From: Cohaesibacter intestini
GTDB lineage: Bacteria; Pseudomonadota; Alphaproteobacteria; Rhizobiales; Cohaesibacteraceae
DNA length: 64,000 nt
Assembly: GCF_003324485.1 (NCBI RefSeq)
Contig: NZ_QODK01000003.1
Span: forward strand, 186,001 to 250,000
Direction of reading: 5' to 3'
In this document: positions 18,671 through 27,223 of the stretch, piece after piece
Numbering within the stretch: position 1 is the stretch's first letter
How the letters are laid out: each line of letters begins with the position of its first letter
Position numbers and translations under genes: made by a program
Notes under the pieces: generated by a model
The model's input: only the letters and a program-made list of their open reading frames with translations
Told to the model about the DNA's origin: nothing
Database searches by the model: none

Positions 18671-19665
18671 TCTGTCACCAATTTACACAACGCAACTACA
18701 CAACACACTCACGCCGCCAAACAGGGCGGTTTGAGCCGGGGAACACCAAGACACACGGGTCCCGTTGGAGTTATAATGCGCTATTAACCTTGAAAGAGCG
18801 TTAACGCCGCTCTTTCCCACCGGGAGGCTCTTAAGGGGACATTAAGGCGAGGGCGTGGCGAGCGAGGAGGCGTGGTGCATCCCGCTTGGCGTGTGTTCCT
18901 ACGAGCGGATAAAGGCTCACGCACACCCGCCATCCAGTAACGAGGTTGAGCGGCATTTTAACGGGGAGCTTTCTGGATGGGCTGCCAGCAGGAGTGATGT
19001 TCAGAATCGGGACGTCATTGCTTAACGACTGCGAAAGGATCTCTGCAAATTGAAAAGGCACATATGCAATTTGCAAAGCCGCGTTGATGAGAGGCACGCA
19101 GGGAATGTCGTCAAAGGAATGCTGAATGAAATACGCTGACTGAGGGAGGGTTTTGGGGGAAGGCCTCAGAAGGAAGGCGACTGTGGTCCAGACGTAAAAA
19201 TGCCCGGACCTATATGATAGGCCCGGGCAAGTGTGTCTGCATATCGGCTCACATATCGGATTCAAACCAGCAAAGAATTCCGACATCAGGAGCGAAAGAA
19301 GAACAGTCCCCGCAGAATGTCCAAACGGCACCAAGAGCCAAAGCGGTGCCAAGCTCCGAGCCTTGCTGCAGACTTGACAAACTTAGCTCGAAATGGCGAT
19401 GAAATCACCTGAAAAGTGTGCATTATTAGGGGTGGGTTATCAGATTATGGCAAATTTCCATATGTGATTGTGACTATCATAGGTGCAATTTAAACGCTTG
19501 TTAGGTTGCTTGGTTGCCTGAATATCTACGCATTTGCGGGCGTAATCGGTCATTTCTGCAACTGTACGAAAATAGGCAAATCGCGCTTGTGAGTGATGTA
19601 AATTTCTTGTGTATAGGCGTGTATTGCCGCCTGAATTTCGGGTCTGAGCCGCCACGACGTGTCTT
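18671..19665. other. Long intergenic region without a clear gene
   Basis: Nearly 1 kb between the hydrolase and meaB (both leftward). It contains a 9-bp inverted repeat (18792-18800 with 18808-18816) about 120 bp upstream of the hydrolase start and a strong leftward terminator at 19196-19229. An open frame at 18831-19352 on the minus strand would encode 173 aa, but it shows no domain, overlaps that terminator and has Cys/Leu-rich composition unlike its neighbours, so I do not call it. The stretch 19440-19660 is AT-richer than its surroundings. Confidence 0.5.
19196..19229 (-). terminator. Leftward terminator of meaB transcript or of an unseen small RNA
   Basis: 13-bp stem with one mismatch (19201-19213 with 19217-19229), 3-nt loop, then five T (read on the minus strand). 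It lies 437 nt beyond the meaB stop, unusually far for a simple gene terminator. Confidence 0.7.
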
Positions 19666-20616
19666 TTACGCACCCGTCAAACGGTCGGAAAGGGTCTTTG
19701 TAATATTTGAATCGGCGGAAAAGGGACCATTGGATCGCGATAAAACGGCATCTGCATCAACCACCGTCAGGCCAAAACTTCCGAATTTGCAGCGGATCCG
19801 GTCAATCAACCATGCTCTGGTTTGTGACGCTCGTTGCCTCGCCAGTCGGCCCCCTTCACATAGATGATGATAATGGTGCTGAACCGCTTTGACCAAGGCT
19901 TCCAAACCCTCCCCTTCGGTGGCGGAGACCAACAGCACCGGCACGCTCCAGCTTTCTGCCTTGCGCAGGGCCAGAGACAAAGCACCTTCGACATCTGCGG
20001 CGGCGCGCCGGGCAGGCGCTCCCATGTCCGCCTTTGTTACAGCGACAATATCGGGCAATTCCATCACCCCGGCCTTCATGAACTGCAAACTGTCGCCTGA
20101 GCCGGGCTGGATGCACAAAATGATCGTATCCGCTGCATAGGCAATGTCCGCCTCCGACTGACCGATGCCGACGCTCTCCACAATCACCCGATCAAACACG
20201 GCCCGCATCAGCACGATGGCAGCCAGTGCCTCGTGAGAAAGGCCGCCAAGTCGATCCCGCGCCGCCATCGAGCGAACGAAAATCTTCTGATCCCCCGGAT
20301 CGGTATCGAGCCGCGTTCGGTCGCCGAGCAAGGCCCCGCGGGTGAATTTCGAAGAGGGATCGACAGCAATCACCCCAACGCTCAGGTCTGCGGCGCGCCA
20401 ATGACGAATGAGTGCATTGGTCAGGGTCGACTTGCCCACGCCGGGCGGTCCGGTCAGCCCAACCACATGCGCTGCAGCTGCTCTGGTCGCGTCATCCAGC
20501 AAGGCGGCGACATCCGGACTGCCGTCGCGGGCCTCGATGTCGCTGAGGGCACGGGCAAGAGCCCGTTTGCCGCCTTGTCGGATGCTGTCAAGCGTGAGGG
20601 GGTGGGGCTTTGCCAC
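19666..20616 (-). CDS. meaB: MeaB/ArgK-type GTPase, methylmalonyl-CoA mutase chaperone
   Basis: 316 aa G3E P-loop GTPase. Walker A GPPGVGKST at about 56-64, then the family-typical VIAVDPSSKFTRGALLGDRTR, the ESVGIGQSE segment and the VTKADM guanine-binding box. MeaB loads adenosylcobalamin onto methylmalonyl-CoA mutase and protects it; the mutase itself is not in the window. I use the GTG at 20616 (AGAGG upstream), which gives the usual MeaB beginning; a TTG 17 codons upstream is less likely. A LysE-type gene lies 82 nt upstream on the same strand and may share a transcript. Confidence 0.9.
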   Translation of the reverse strand: MAKPHPLTLDSIRQGGKRALARALSDIEARDGSPDVAALLDDATRAAAAHVVGLTGPPGVGKSTLTNALIRHWRAADLSVGVIAVDPSSKFTRGALLGDRTRLDTDPGDQKIFVRSMAARDRLGGLSHEALAAIVLMRAVFDRVIVESVGIGQSEADIAYAADTIILCIQPGSGDSLQFMKAGVMELPDIVAVTKADMGAPARRAAADVEGALSLALRKAESWSVPVLLVSATEGEGLEALVKAVQHHYHHLCEGGRLARQRASQTRAWLIDRIRCKFGSFGLTVVDADAVLSRSNGPFSADSNITKTLSDRLTGA

Positions 20617-20698
20617 GAGGGTCTGACCTCTGCTGCTGGAATGGCCTTGAAAATGTGCTGTCTTCAACCTCTAGCACATGTGGAAAGGCGCTTCTAAT

Positions 20699-21334
20699 CT
20701 ACCATAGGCTTAAGGCCGAACTCCCTTGCCAAGCCATCCATGCCCCCCAGACAGCAAGGATCGCACCGGACAGAAAGTCGATCATCCGCATCAGCCCATC
20801 GGACACAAAGTGGCGCATCATCGCTGTCATCGACACCAGAAACAGCCACCAAAGCGCCGATCCGCTGAAGACGCCGAACACCAGCCAGTAAGCAGCCCCT
20901 TTCCCTGCCGCTGCCCCCACGGTCAGACCTGAAATCATGCCGACAAAGGCGAGGATGGTTGACGGGTTCGACAGGGTGAGAAGAAAAGTCGTACCATAGG
21001 CTTTCAATGGGGCATGCCCTGCGGGTGCTTTGGCCGGATCATGCGGCTGGACGTCAAGGCCACGCCGAAAGGTCGCAATACCCAGATAAAGAATGAGCAA
21101 GCCACCGCCGATCCGCATCCAGTCTCCGTGGCTGATCAACAGTCCGGACACGGCCAGCCCGGTTGCTGCCACCAGTCCGTAAAACCCGTCCGCTGTGGCA
21201 GCCCCCAACCCGGTCGCCAGTCCGACCAGACGCCCGTCACGCAAGGTTCTCCTTATACAAAGCAATCCGATTGGCCCGACTGGTGCAGCAATCGCCAGAC
21301 CGATCAATCCGCCTTTCAGGAATATTTCCATCAT
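20699..21334 (-). CDS. LysE/RhtB-family exporter
   Basis: 211 aa inner-membrane protein with about six hydrophobic segments and the family opening GLAIAAPVGPIGLLCIRRTL (conserved PGP-like motif). Members export amino acids or related compounds; substrate cannot be told. The segment TFLLTLSNPSTILAFVGM is the usual second conserved block. The frame begins four codons earlier with a TTG, but the ATG at 21334 after GGACGG is preferred. It lies upstream of meaB in the same direction. Confidence 0.87.
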   Translation of the reverse strand: MMEIFLKGGLIGLAIAAPVGPIGLLCIRRTLRDGRLVGLATGLGAATADGFYGLVAATGLAVSGLLISHGDWMRIGGGLLILYLGIATFRRGLDVQPHDPAKAPAGHAPLKAYGTTFLLTLSNPSTILAFVGMISGLTVGAAAGKGAAYWLVFGVFSGSALWWLFLVSMTAMMRHFVSDGLMRMIDFLSGAILAVWGAWMAWQGSSALSLW

Positions 21335-21578
21335 ATTGCCGTCCAATTGATTAACTTGACTGAATTTCTCTCTGCGTCAATAAATTATGTCAAAAAATAT
21401 GAGGTAGTCAATAATTATTACTGAATTTTAGCTTCGTGAAGCGAGAAGAACGCGCAACCCCTTGTCCACATAGGGTTTGGATGATTTCAATATTCCACGC
21501 TGGTCCGAACAAGTGCAGGATTGCTCATCTCGATCCAAAATGTATGATGACCGGATATTTTGTTAGAGATGGTTTTGT

Positions 21579-22748
21579 ATGTTTAGGCTCCCCTCAGTCC
21601 CCGGCTGGCCCTCTTCAGAGGCGCGCCGATCATGGCTAGATGTCGGGTTTTCAATTGTCTTGTTGCTGTTTTCCGCAATGGCTCTGACAGCCTGCAAAAC
21701 CCTCTCGCATGGGGAGGGTGCGCTCAAGCCAAGAGCGTGGGTGGCCGAGCCGCATGAACTGGATGAGGATGAAACGCTCTACCGCAATATCGGCGCAACC
21801 TATCAGCCCACCGCAACCAAATTTGATTGGGCTCGCCACAGCCTGAAGCTGTTCTTCGGAGGCTATCCGGGCAAGGAAGGATTGCCTGATCATCATGTGA
21901 TGGACGAAGAGACGGCCAATCAGCAGTTCCGGCAAGCCCTGCATCAGCCGGACAGTCTCACATGGTTCGGCCATGGAACTTTTCTGATCAATATCGGCGG
22001 CAAGCGCATCCTGACCGACCCGACCATTGCCCGCCGCATTGGCCTGTCGCCTGCTGCCATTGGACGCCTTGTGCCAACCCTGCCCAACTGGCGCGATCCG
22101 ATTCTGGGGCTTGATCGTCTTGATGCGGTGCTGATCACCCATGCGGACTATGATCATCTTGATCTGACCAGCCTGAAGATGTTGAGGCAGAAATTTCCGC
22201 GCATGCAGATCATCGTGCCCGAAGGGACTGCACGTATGATGAGGGCTATCAAACATACCCCCATCAATGAAGTGGCATGGTACGACAGGCGGCAGATCGG
22301 GGCTGTTGGGATCGATTTTGTGCCCGCCATTCATGGTGTCCGGCGTCCGCCATTCGACCTCGATACAGCCCTATGGGGGGGCTATGTCCTGAGCCACAAC
22401 GGGCGCAAGCTCTATTTGTCGGGCGATATTGCACTTGGCAGCGTCTATGAATCCATTGCCCGTCGCTACGGGCCGGTCGATGTCGCCATCGTGCCTGTCG
22501 GTGGCTACCAGCCGCAGCACTTCAATCGCGCCTTTCACACAACACCCGGCGGCGTCATTGGCATCGCCCGCAAGATGGGGGCCCGCAAGATCATTGCCAG
22601 CCATTGGGGCACTTATGCCCTGTCCGAAGAAACGGGGCGCACACAAAAAGCGGCCTTTCAGGCTGCAATGGCCAGCCAAAAAGGCCGCTCTGAAGGCGTG
22701 ATTTTCAAAATTGGTGAGAGTCGACCGCTTTGGTCGCCCGGTCAGTGA
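21579..22748 (+). CDS. Metallo-beta-lactamase-fold lipoprotein, NAPE-PLD-like
   Basis: 389 aa. A hydrophobic stretch at ~22-36 ends in lipobox LTAC|K, so the protein should be membrane-anchored outside the cytoplasm. The hydrolase domain resembles the N-acylphosphatidylethanolamine phospholipase D / UlaG branch: TWFGHGTFLINIGGKRILTD, then the metal motif THADYDHLD, later PAIHG, YLSGDIALG and ASHWGTY. The usual HxHxDH motif is HADYDH here, so the second His is Asp; see findings. Substrate may be a phospholipid or other phosphodiester but is not known. It converges on the next gene with the stops overlapping by 7 bp. Confidence 0.82.
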   Translation: MFRLPSVPGWPSSEARRSWLDVGFSIVLLLFSAMALTACKTLSHGEGALKPRAWVAEPHELDEDETLYRNIGATYQPTATKFDWARHSLKLFFGGYPGKEGLPDHHVMDEETANQQFRQALHQPDSLTWFGHGTFLINIGGKRILTDPTIARRIGLSPAAIGRLVPTLPNWRDPILGLDRLDAVLITHADYDHLDLTSLKMLRQKFPRMQIIVPEGTARMMRAIKHTPINEVAWYDRRQIGAVGIDFVPAIHGVRRPPFDLDTALWGGYVLSHNGRKLYLSGDIALGSVYESIARRYGPVDVAIVPVGGYQPQHFNRAFHTTPGGVIGIARKMGARKIIASHWGTYALSEETGRTQKAAFQAAMASQKGRSEGVIFKIGESRPLWSPGQ

Positions 22749-23071
22749 AGGGTCGCGAACTGACTGTCATCCAGCAGGCTTAAGGGATCGGACGGATCCA
22801 ACTGGATCGTCCAGGACGAAATATAGTCCACCTCTACAATTGCCCCGCTCTCGATCATCTGGCACTCGCCATCCTCGGCGATCTCCATGCCTTCCGGGTC
22901 ATTGGGAATGGCAATCAGTCCCTCACCATTGGCCTGCTCGATGATCACATTGTCCGACTGGATTTCGGTAATCGGGCCATGGGTCTCCAGCCAGTCGATG
23001 ACTTTGCCGTCTGCATCGACATAGGTGAGGCTGATAAACAGTTTTTTGCCTACAAGATCTTGCTCGGCCAT
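22742..23071 (-). CDS. Conserved-looking small protein next to ppdK, function unknown
   Basis: 109 aa acidic protein, beginning MAEQDLVGKKLFISLTYVDADG. No signal peptide, membrane segment or motif that I recognise; predicted beta-rich in the first half. It starts 18 nt after the ppdK stop on the same strand, so the two are probably co-transcribed, and it might affect the dikinase or simply ride along. Its 3' end overlaps the converging lipoprotein gene by 7 bp. Confidence 0.7.
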   Translation of the reverse strand: MAEQDLVGKKLFISLTYVDADGKVIDWLETHGPITEIQSDNVIIEQANGEGLIAIPNDPEGMEIAEDGECQMIESGAIVEVDYISSWTIQLDPSDPLSLLDDSQFATLH

Positions 23072-23089
23072 GGTTTCAATCCGTAAGGC

Positions 23090-25819
23090 TCACGTCCGCT
23101 GGTGCCGTCTCAGCGTCGCTTGCGCGGCCGCCAGACGGGCAATGGGCACGCGGAAAGGCGAGCAGGAGACATAATCAAGCCCGATCTTTTCGCAGAAGTC
23201 GATTGAAGCCGGTTCGCCCCCATGCTCACCACAAATTCCAATCGTCAGATCTGGCCGGGCAAAACGACCCCGCTCGACGGCGATTTCCATCAATTCGCCA
23301 ACCCCATCCACATCAATCGAGATGAACGGATCCTGCTCGACCACACCAGCCCGCAAATAATCCGAGATATAGCGCGCCGCATCATCGCGACTGATGCCAT
23401 AGGTGGTCTGGGTCAGATCATTGGTGCCAAAGGAGAAGAATTCCGCAGACTCTGCGATTTTGCGCGCCTGCAAGGCAGCCCGAGGCAACTCGATCATCGT
23501 ACCGATCTTGTAGCTGAGTTCCTTGCCGCTCTTCTTCATCACCTTTTTCGCCGTGGCATCGATCCGGGCCTTGACGAATTCCAGCTCTTCCTTGATCGAG
23601 ACCAGAGGCACCATGATTTCCGGCTGCACGGGATTGCCGGTTTTCTCGGCAGCCTCAAGGGCAGCTTCAAACAGGGCGCGGGTCTGCATTTCTACCATTT
23701 CGGGATAGGAAATGGCAAGGCGACAACCGCGATGACCAAGCATCGGATTGAACTCATGCAATGCGTGGATCCGACTGGCCAGCACATCCTCGGCCACCCC
23801 AACAGCGCGCGCCACCTTGGCGATATCACCTGGCTCACTTGGCAGAAATTCGTGCAATGGAGGATCGAGCAGACGCACGGTGATCGGGAAGCCTGCCATG
23901 GTTTCAAACAGCGCGGCAAAGTCGGCTCGTTGCATCGGCAGAAGCTTGTTCAGTGCCCGTTCGCGATCATGGGCGTCGGTGGCGATGATCATTTCGCGCA
24001 TCACCGAAATCCGGCCTTCCTGCAGGAACATATGCTCTGTGCGGCAAAGGCCAATGCCTTCTGCACCAAAATCCCGTGCAGCCTTCGCATCCTGAACGGT
24101 TTCGGCATTGCAGCGCACCTTGAGGCGACGGATGCCATCAACCCATTCCATCAGGGTGGCAAACTCGTCGGTCAGTTCCGGCTTCTCCATCGGAACTTCG
24201 CCCTTGAGCACCTCGCCGCTGCGCCCGTCAAGGGTGATCAGATCTCCTTTGTGCATCACTTCTGCGCCAACGGTCAGGGTTTCATCCTGATAGTTGATGC
24301 GGATCATGCCCGCACCGCTGACACAGGGAATGCCCATGCCACGGGCAACCACTGCCGCATGGCTGGTCATGCCGCCACGCGCGGTGACAATGCCTTGCGC
24401 CACATGCATGCCGTGCACATCTTCAGGGCTGGTTTCTGTTCGTGCCAGAATGACCCTCTTGCCATTGCTGGTAAAGAGTTCCGCATCCTTTGTCTCAAAG
24501 ACCAGATGGCCCGATGCCGCGCCCGGTGAGGCTGCCAAACCCTTGGCAATGACGATCCGTTCGGCGCTTTCCGACAGGGTTGGATGCAACAATTCGTCCA
24601 GTGATCGCGGATCGACCCGCATCACGGCTTCTTCCTTGGAGATCAGTCCTTCGAGCGCCATATCGACCGCAATCCGCAGCGCTGCCTTGGAGGTTCGCTT
24701 GGCGGTGCGTTTTTGCAGGATCCACAGCTGACCACCCTCGATGGTAAATTCCAGCTCCAGCATGTCGCGATAATGATGCTCCAGTTGGTCGCAGATTGCC
24801 CGGAAGCGGGCAAAGGGCTCAGGCATCAATTCTTCCATGCTCGGCTCTGGTGAGCCATTGGCAAGCCGGGCGTCCAGCGTCAGTTCATACGGCGTCCGGT
24901 TGCCTTCAAGGACGTCTTCCCCTTGCGCATTGAGCAGATATTTGCCGGTCAGGCGTTTTTCGCCGGTATCCGGATCACGGGTATGGGCGACGGCCGTGGC
25001 CGAGCTTTCGCCCAGATTGCCAAACACCATCGCCTGAATATTGACTGCTGTGCCCCAATCCTCGGCAATATCATGGACCCGACGATAAGTGATGGCCCGC
25101 GCACTCATCCAAGAGGAACAGGCCGCTCCGATCGCGCCCCACAATTGCGCCCGAACATCTTGCGGAAACGGCTCGTCGAGTTCCTGCAGGATCAGCGCCT
25201 TGTAGCGCTCAATGATGCCTTTCCAGTCGTCTGCGCTCAGTTCGGTATCATAGAAAAGCGCGCGCTCGTCCTTGACCTCTTCGACAATATCCTCGAATTC
25301 ATTCTGATCGATGCCCAGCACCATGTCGCCATACATCTGGATGAAGCGGCGATAGCTGTCATAGGCAAAACGGGCATTATCGGTCTCTTTCGCCAGGACC
25401 TCGACGGTTTCGTCATTCAGGCCAAGATTGAGAATTGCCTCCATCATGCCGGGCATGGTTTCCGGAGCGCCCGCACGGATAGACAGAAACAACGGCTGCT
25501 TGATGCAGCCAAAGCGCCGCCCGGACAGCTGTGCCAGCCGTTCAAGCGCTTCTTCGATCTGTGGTCCAAGGTCATCAGGATAGGAATGGTCGGTGGCCAG
25601 ATAATGGGTGCAGAGCGCGGTGGTAATGGTAAAGCCCGGTGGCACTGGCAGTCCCAGATTGCTCATCTCAGCCAGATGCGCGCCCTTGCTGCCGAGCAAC
25701 GCACGCATGTCAGCGCGCCCGTCGGCTTGCCCACCGCCATAGCTATAGACCCATTTGGTCGGCCCGTTGGTCGCCCCGTTGGTCGCCCCGTTGGTCGCCC
25801 CGTTGGTCGATTGACCCAT
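23090..25819 (-). CDS. ppdK: Pyruvate, phosphate dikinase
   Basis: 909 aa cytoplasmic enzyme interconverting pyruvate + ATP + Pi and PEP + AMP + PPi. Domains in order: ATP-grasp nucleotide-binding domain (~20-390; KGAHLAEMSNLGLPVPPGFT, the usual PPDK opening), phosphohistidine swivel domain (GGMTSHAAVVARGMGIPCVSG region, catalytic His) and the C-terminal PEP/pyruvate TIM barrel (GLCRTEHMF, GHRGCRLAI, and the proton-donor ICGEHGGEP). Residues ~5-20 are a repeat NGATNGATNGATNGPT encoded by a 12-bp tandem repeat, an unusual N-terminus. In rhizobia it helps gluconeogenesis from C4 acids. A small gene follows closely. Confidence 0.96.
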   Translation of the reverse strand: MGQSTNGATNGATNGATNGPTKWVYSYGGGQADGRADMRALLGSKGAHLAEMSNLGLPVPPGFTITTALCTHYLATDHSYPDDLGPQIEEALERLAQLSGRRFGCIKQPLFLSIRAGAPETMPGMMEAILNLGLNDETVEVLAKETDNARFAYDSYRRFIQMYGDMVLGIDQNEFEDIVEEVKDERALFYDTELSADDWKGIIERYKALILQELDEPFPQDVRAQLWGAIGAACSSWMSARAITYRRVHDIAEDWGTAVNIQAMVFGNLGESSATAVAHTRDPDTGEKRLTGKYLLNAQGEDVLEGNRTPYELTLDARLANGSPEPSMEELMPEPFARFRAICDQLEHHYRDMLELEFTIEGGQLWILQKRTAKRTSKAALRIAVDMALEGLISKEEAVMRVDPRSLDELLHPTLSESAERIVIAKGLAASPGAASGHLVFETKDAELFTSNGKRVILARTETSPEDVHGMHVAQGIVTARGGMTSHAAVVARGMGIPCVSGAGMIRINYQDETLTVGAEVMHKGDLITLDGRSGEVLKGEVPMEKPELTDEFATLMEWVDGIRRLKVRCNAETVQDAKAARDFGAEGIGLCRTEHMFLQEGRISVMREMIIATDAHDRERALNKLLPMQRADFAALFETMAGFPITVRLLDPPLHEFLPSEPGDIAKVARAVGVAEDVLASRIHALHEFNPMLGHRGCRLAISYPEMVEMQTRALFEAALEAAEKTGNPVQPEIMVPLVSIKEELEFVKARIDATAKKVMKKSGKELSYKIGTMIELPRAALQARKIAESAEFFSFGTNDLTQTTYGISRDDAARYISDYLRAGVVEQDPFISIDVDGVGELMEIAVERGRFARPDLTIGICGEHGGEPASIDFCEKIGLDYVSCSPFRVPIARLAAAQATLRRHQRT
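25755..25809. repeat. 12-bp tandem repeat in the start of ppdK
   Basis: Four units of a TTGGTCGCCCCG-type 12-mer (25755-25802) plus a partial fifth, three of them perfect. Being a multiple of three, gain or loss of units keeps the frame and changes only the number of Asn-Gly-Ala-Thr blocks in the N-terminus. Confidence 0.95.
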
Positions 25820-26165
25820 GCCACATTCCTCTCTGCTTCCGAGACTTGTGTACCCGCCTGACCGACCAGATCAAGACGAAAGTCGTGAAATTCTCTTTTT
25901 TCTGCCGGTTTCGCCAAGTTTGGCCTTGGTCGTGCACAAGCAAGGTTGGCGGCAACGGTCGGGGCAGAGCTGCGGATTGGTGACTATAGTCAAGCGATTG
26001 CTGCAATGCAATATGACAAACTGCCCTCATCCGCATCTCTCCAATAGGCTAGATGCTGCGATCATCAAGACGGGGATGCAGGTCTTGCCGTCTGCTTTTG
26101 TCATGGGACTGTCATTAATCGTCGATAAATGTCGACAAAACGATCGCAAATGGTGGGGCAACAAG
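25820..26165. other. Intergenic region between ppdK and arsR
   Basis: 346 bp between divergent genes. An imperfect dyad with ATCGT...ACGAT arms (26118-26144) lies 22 bp before the arsR start and is a possible ArsR operator; the evidence is weak. Nothing else was recognised. Confidence 0.3.
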
Positions 26166-26624
26166 ATGGCAGAACGCCAACGACAGGCAACCAAGACAGC
26201 AAATGAGGCCGCGCAGACAGACCTCGTGGATCAAGCGCGCCTTGAGGCGGACTGTCGTGAAGAAAATGCCCTGGTTGCGCAGCAGCAGGCCTTGATGATC
26301 CTCTCGGCCCTTGGACAGGAAACCCGGCTCAAAGCGTTCCGCCTTCTATCGGTGGCGGGAGACGAGGGGATCGGGGCAGGGGGACTGGCCAAACATCTGG
26401 GCACCCCGCACAACACCCTGTCGACCCATCTGGCGATCCTCAGTCGTGCCGGACTGATTACTTCTGAGCGTTCAGGGCGCAACATCACCTACCGGATCGT
26501 GCCGGAAAGCCTTAGCAACCTGCTGCTTTTCCTACTGGATGACTGCTGCAACGCCATGCCCGAGGCCTGCATGCCAAAGAGTCTGCTGGAGAGCTTGCGC
26601 CTGGGTGCTGGCTCGTCTGCCTGA
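26166..26624 (+). CDS. arsR: ArsR/SmtB-family metalloregulator
   Basis: 152 aa. After a ~40-residue charged N-terminus comes the winged helix: LSALGQETRLKAFRLL, GAGGLAKHLGTPHNTLSTHL and SRAGLITSERSGRNITYRIV. The recognition helix lacks the classic ELCVCD Cys pair; instead DDCCNAMPEACMP near the C-terminus offers three Cys that could bind As(III), as in the variable-site ArsR proteins. It should repress the arsC-aquaporin genes downstream until arsenite is bound. The ATG at 26166 follows GGGG; the frame is open for 116 codons upstream but that part is not protein-like. Confidence 0.85.
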   Translation: MAERQRQATKTANEAAQTDLVDQARLEADCREENALVAQQQALMILSALGQETRLKAFRLLSVAGDEGIGAGGLAKHLGTPHNTLSTHLAILSRAGLITSERSGRNITYRIVPESLSNLLLFLLDDCCNAMPEACMPKSLLESLRLGAGSSA

Positions 26625-26713
26625 TTGGCGCTGATTGAGCGAAAAGACAGAACACAAAGATGATGACAGTCCGGGTTGGCCCAAATGGCGGACCACCCTT
26701 TTTCGGAACCAAG

Positions 26714-27223
26714 ATGATGCAGAACATTCTTTTCCTTTGTACCGGCAATTCAGCCCGGTCAATTCTGGCAGAAGCCATTCTGAACCGGGTTGGTGCAGGT
26801 CGCTTCACGGCCTTTTCCGCCGGCAGCCAGCCAAAGGGCGAGCCGAACCCATGGGCGTTGGGTCTCCTGCAAAGCCAGCAGTTCGACCTTTCTGACTTTC
26901 GCTCCAAGAGTTGGGATGAGTTCGCTGCGGAAACTGCACCCCAGATGCATCACATCATCACAGTCTGCGACAATGCCGCAGGCGAAGCCTGCCCAATCTG
27001 GCCCGGCAAACCCGCCACCGCCCATTGGGGCATTCCCGATCCGGCAGCCGCCTCCGGTGATGACAAGGACATGAAATTGGCCTTTCTCACCGCTTATGCG
27101 CAAATGTCCGACCGGATTGGCCGCTTTGTCTCGTTGCCAATTGAACAGATGTCCCGTCAAGAAATAGCCGCTTCCATGGCTGATATTGGCAGCTTTTCCG
27201 GCGCAACCGGAGGGCCGCGCTAA
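26714..27223 (+). CDS. arsC: Low-molecular-weight phosphatase-type arsenate reductase
   Basis: 169 aa. The P-loop CTGNSARS with C9 and R15 is at the N-terminus, followed by RSKSWDEFA and a CDNAAGEACP segment that supplies the further redox Cys of the thioredoxin-linked ArsC class; IPDPAAASG holds the general-acid Asp. It reduces arsenate to arsenite in the cytoplasm. I start at the ATG at 26714 after GGAACC; an ATG 18 codons upstream gives an unlikely tail. It overlaps the aquaporin gene by one base (TAATG), so translation is probably coupled. Confidence 0.88.
   Translation: MMQNILFLCTGNSARSILAEAILNRVGAGRFTAFSAGSQPKGEPNPWALGLLQSQQFDLSDFRSKSWDEFAAETAPQMHHIITVCDNAAGEACPIWPGKPATAHWGIPDPAAASGDDKDMKLAFLTAYAQMSDRIGRFVSLPIEQMSRQEIAASMADIGSFSGATGGPR

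Noticed and set aside
18831-19352. 173-codon open frame in the gap between the SleB gene and meaB
   Set aside because: No ribosome site or recognisable domain; it runs through a strong terminator hairpin and has Cys/Pro/Leu-rich composition unlike neighbours. Most likely chance.
23222-25861. Two long open frames (435 and 312 codons) opposite ppdK
   Set aside because: Both are antisense to an unmistakable dikinase and show no domain or ribosome site.
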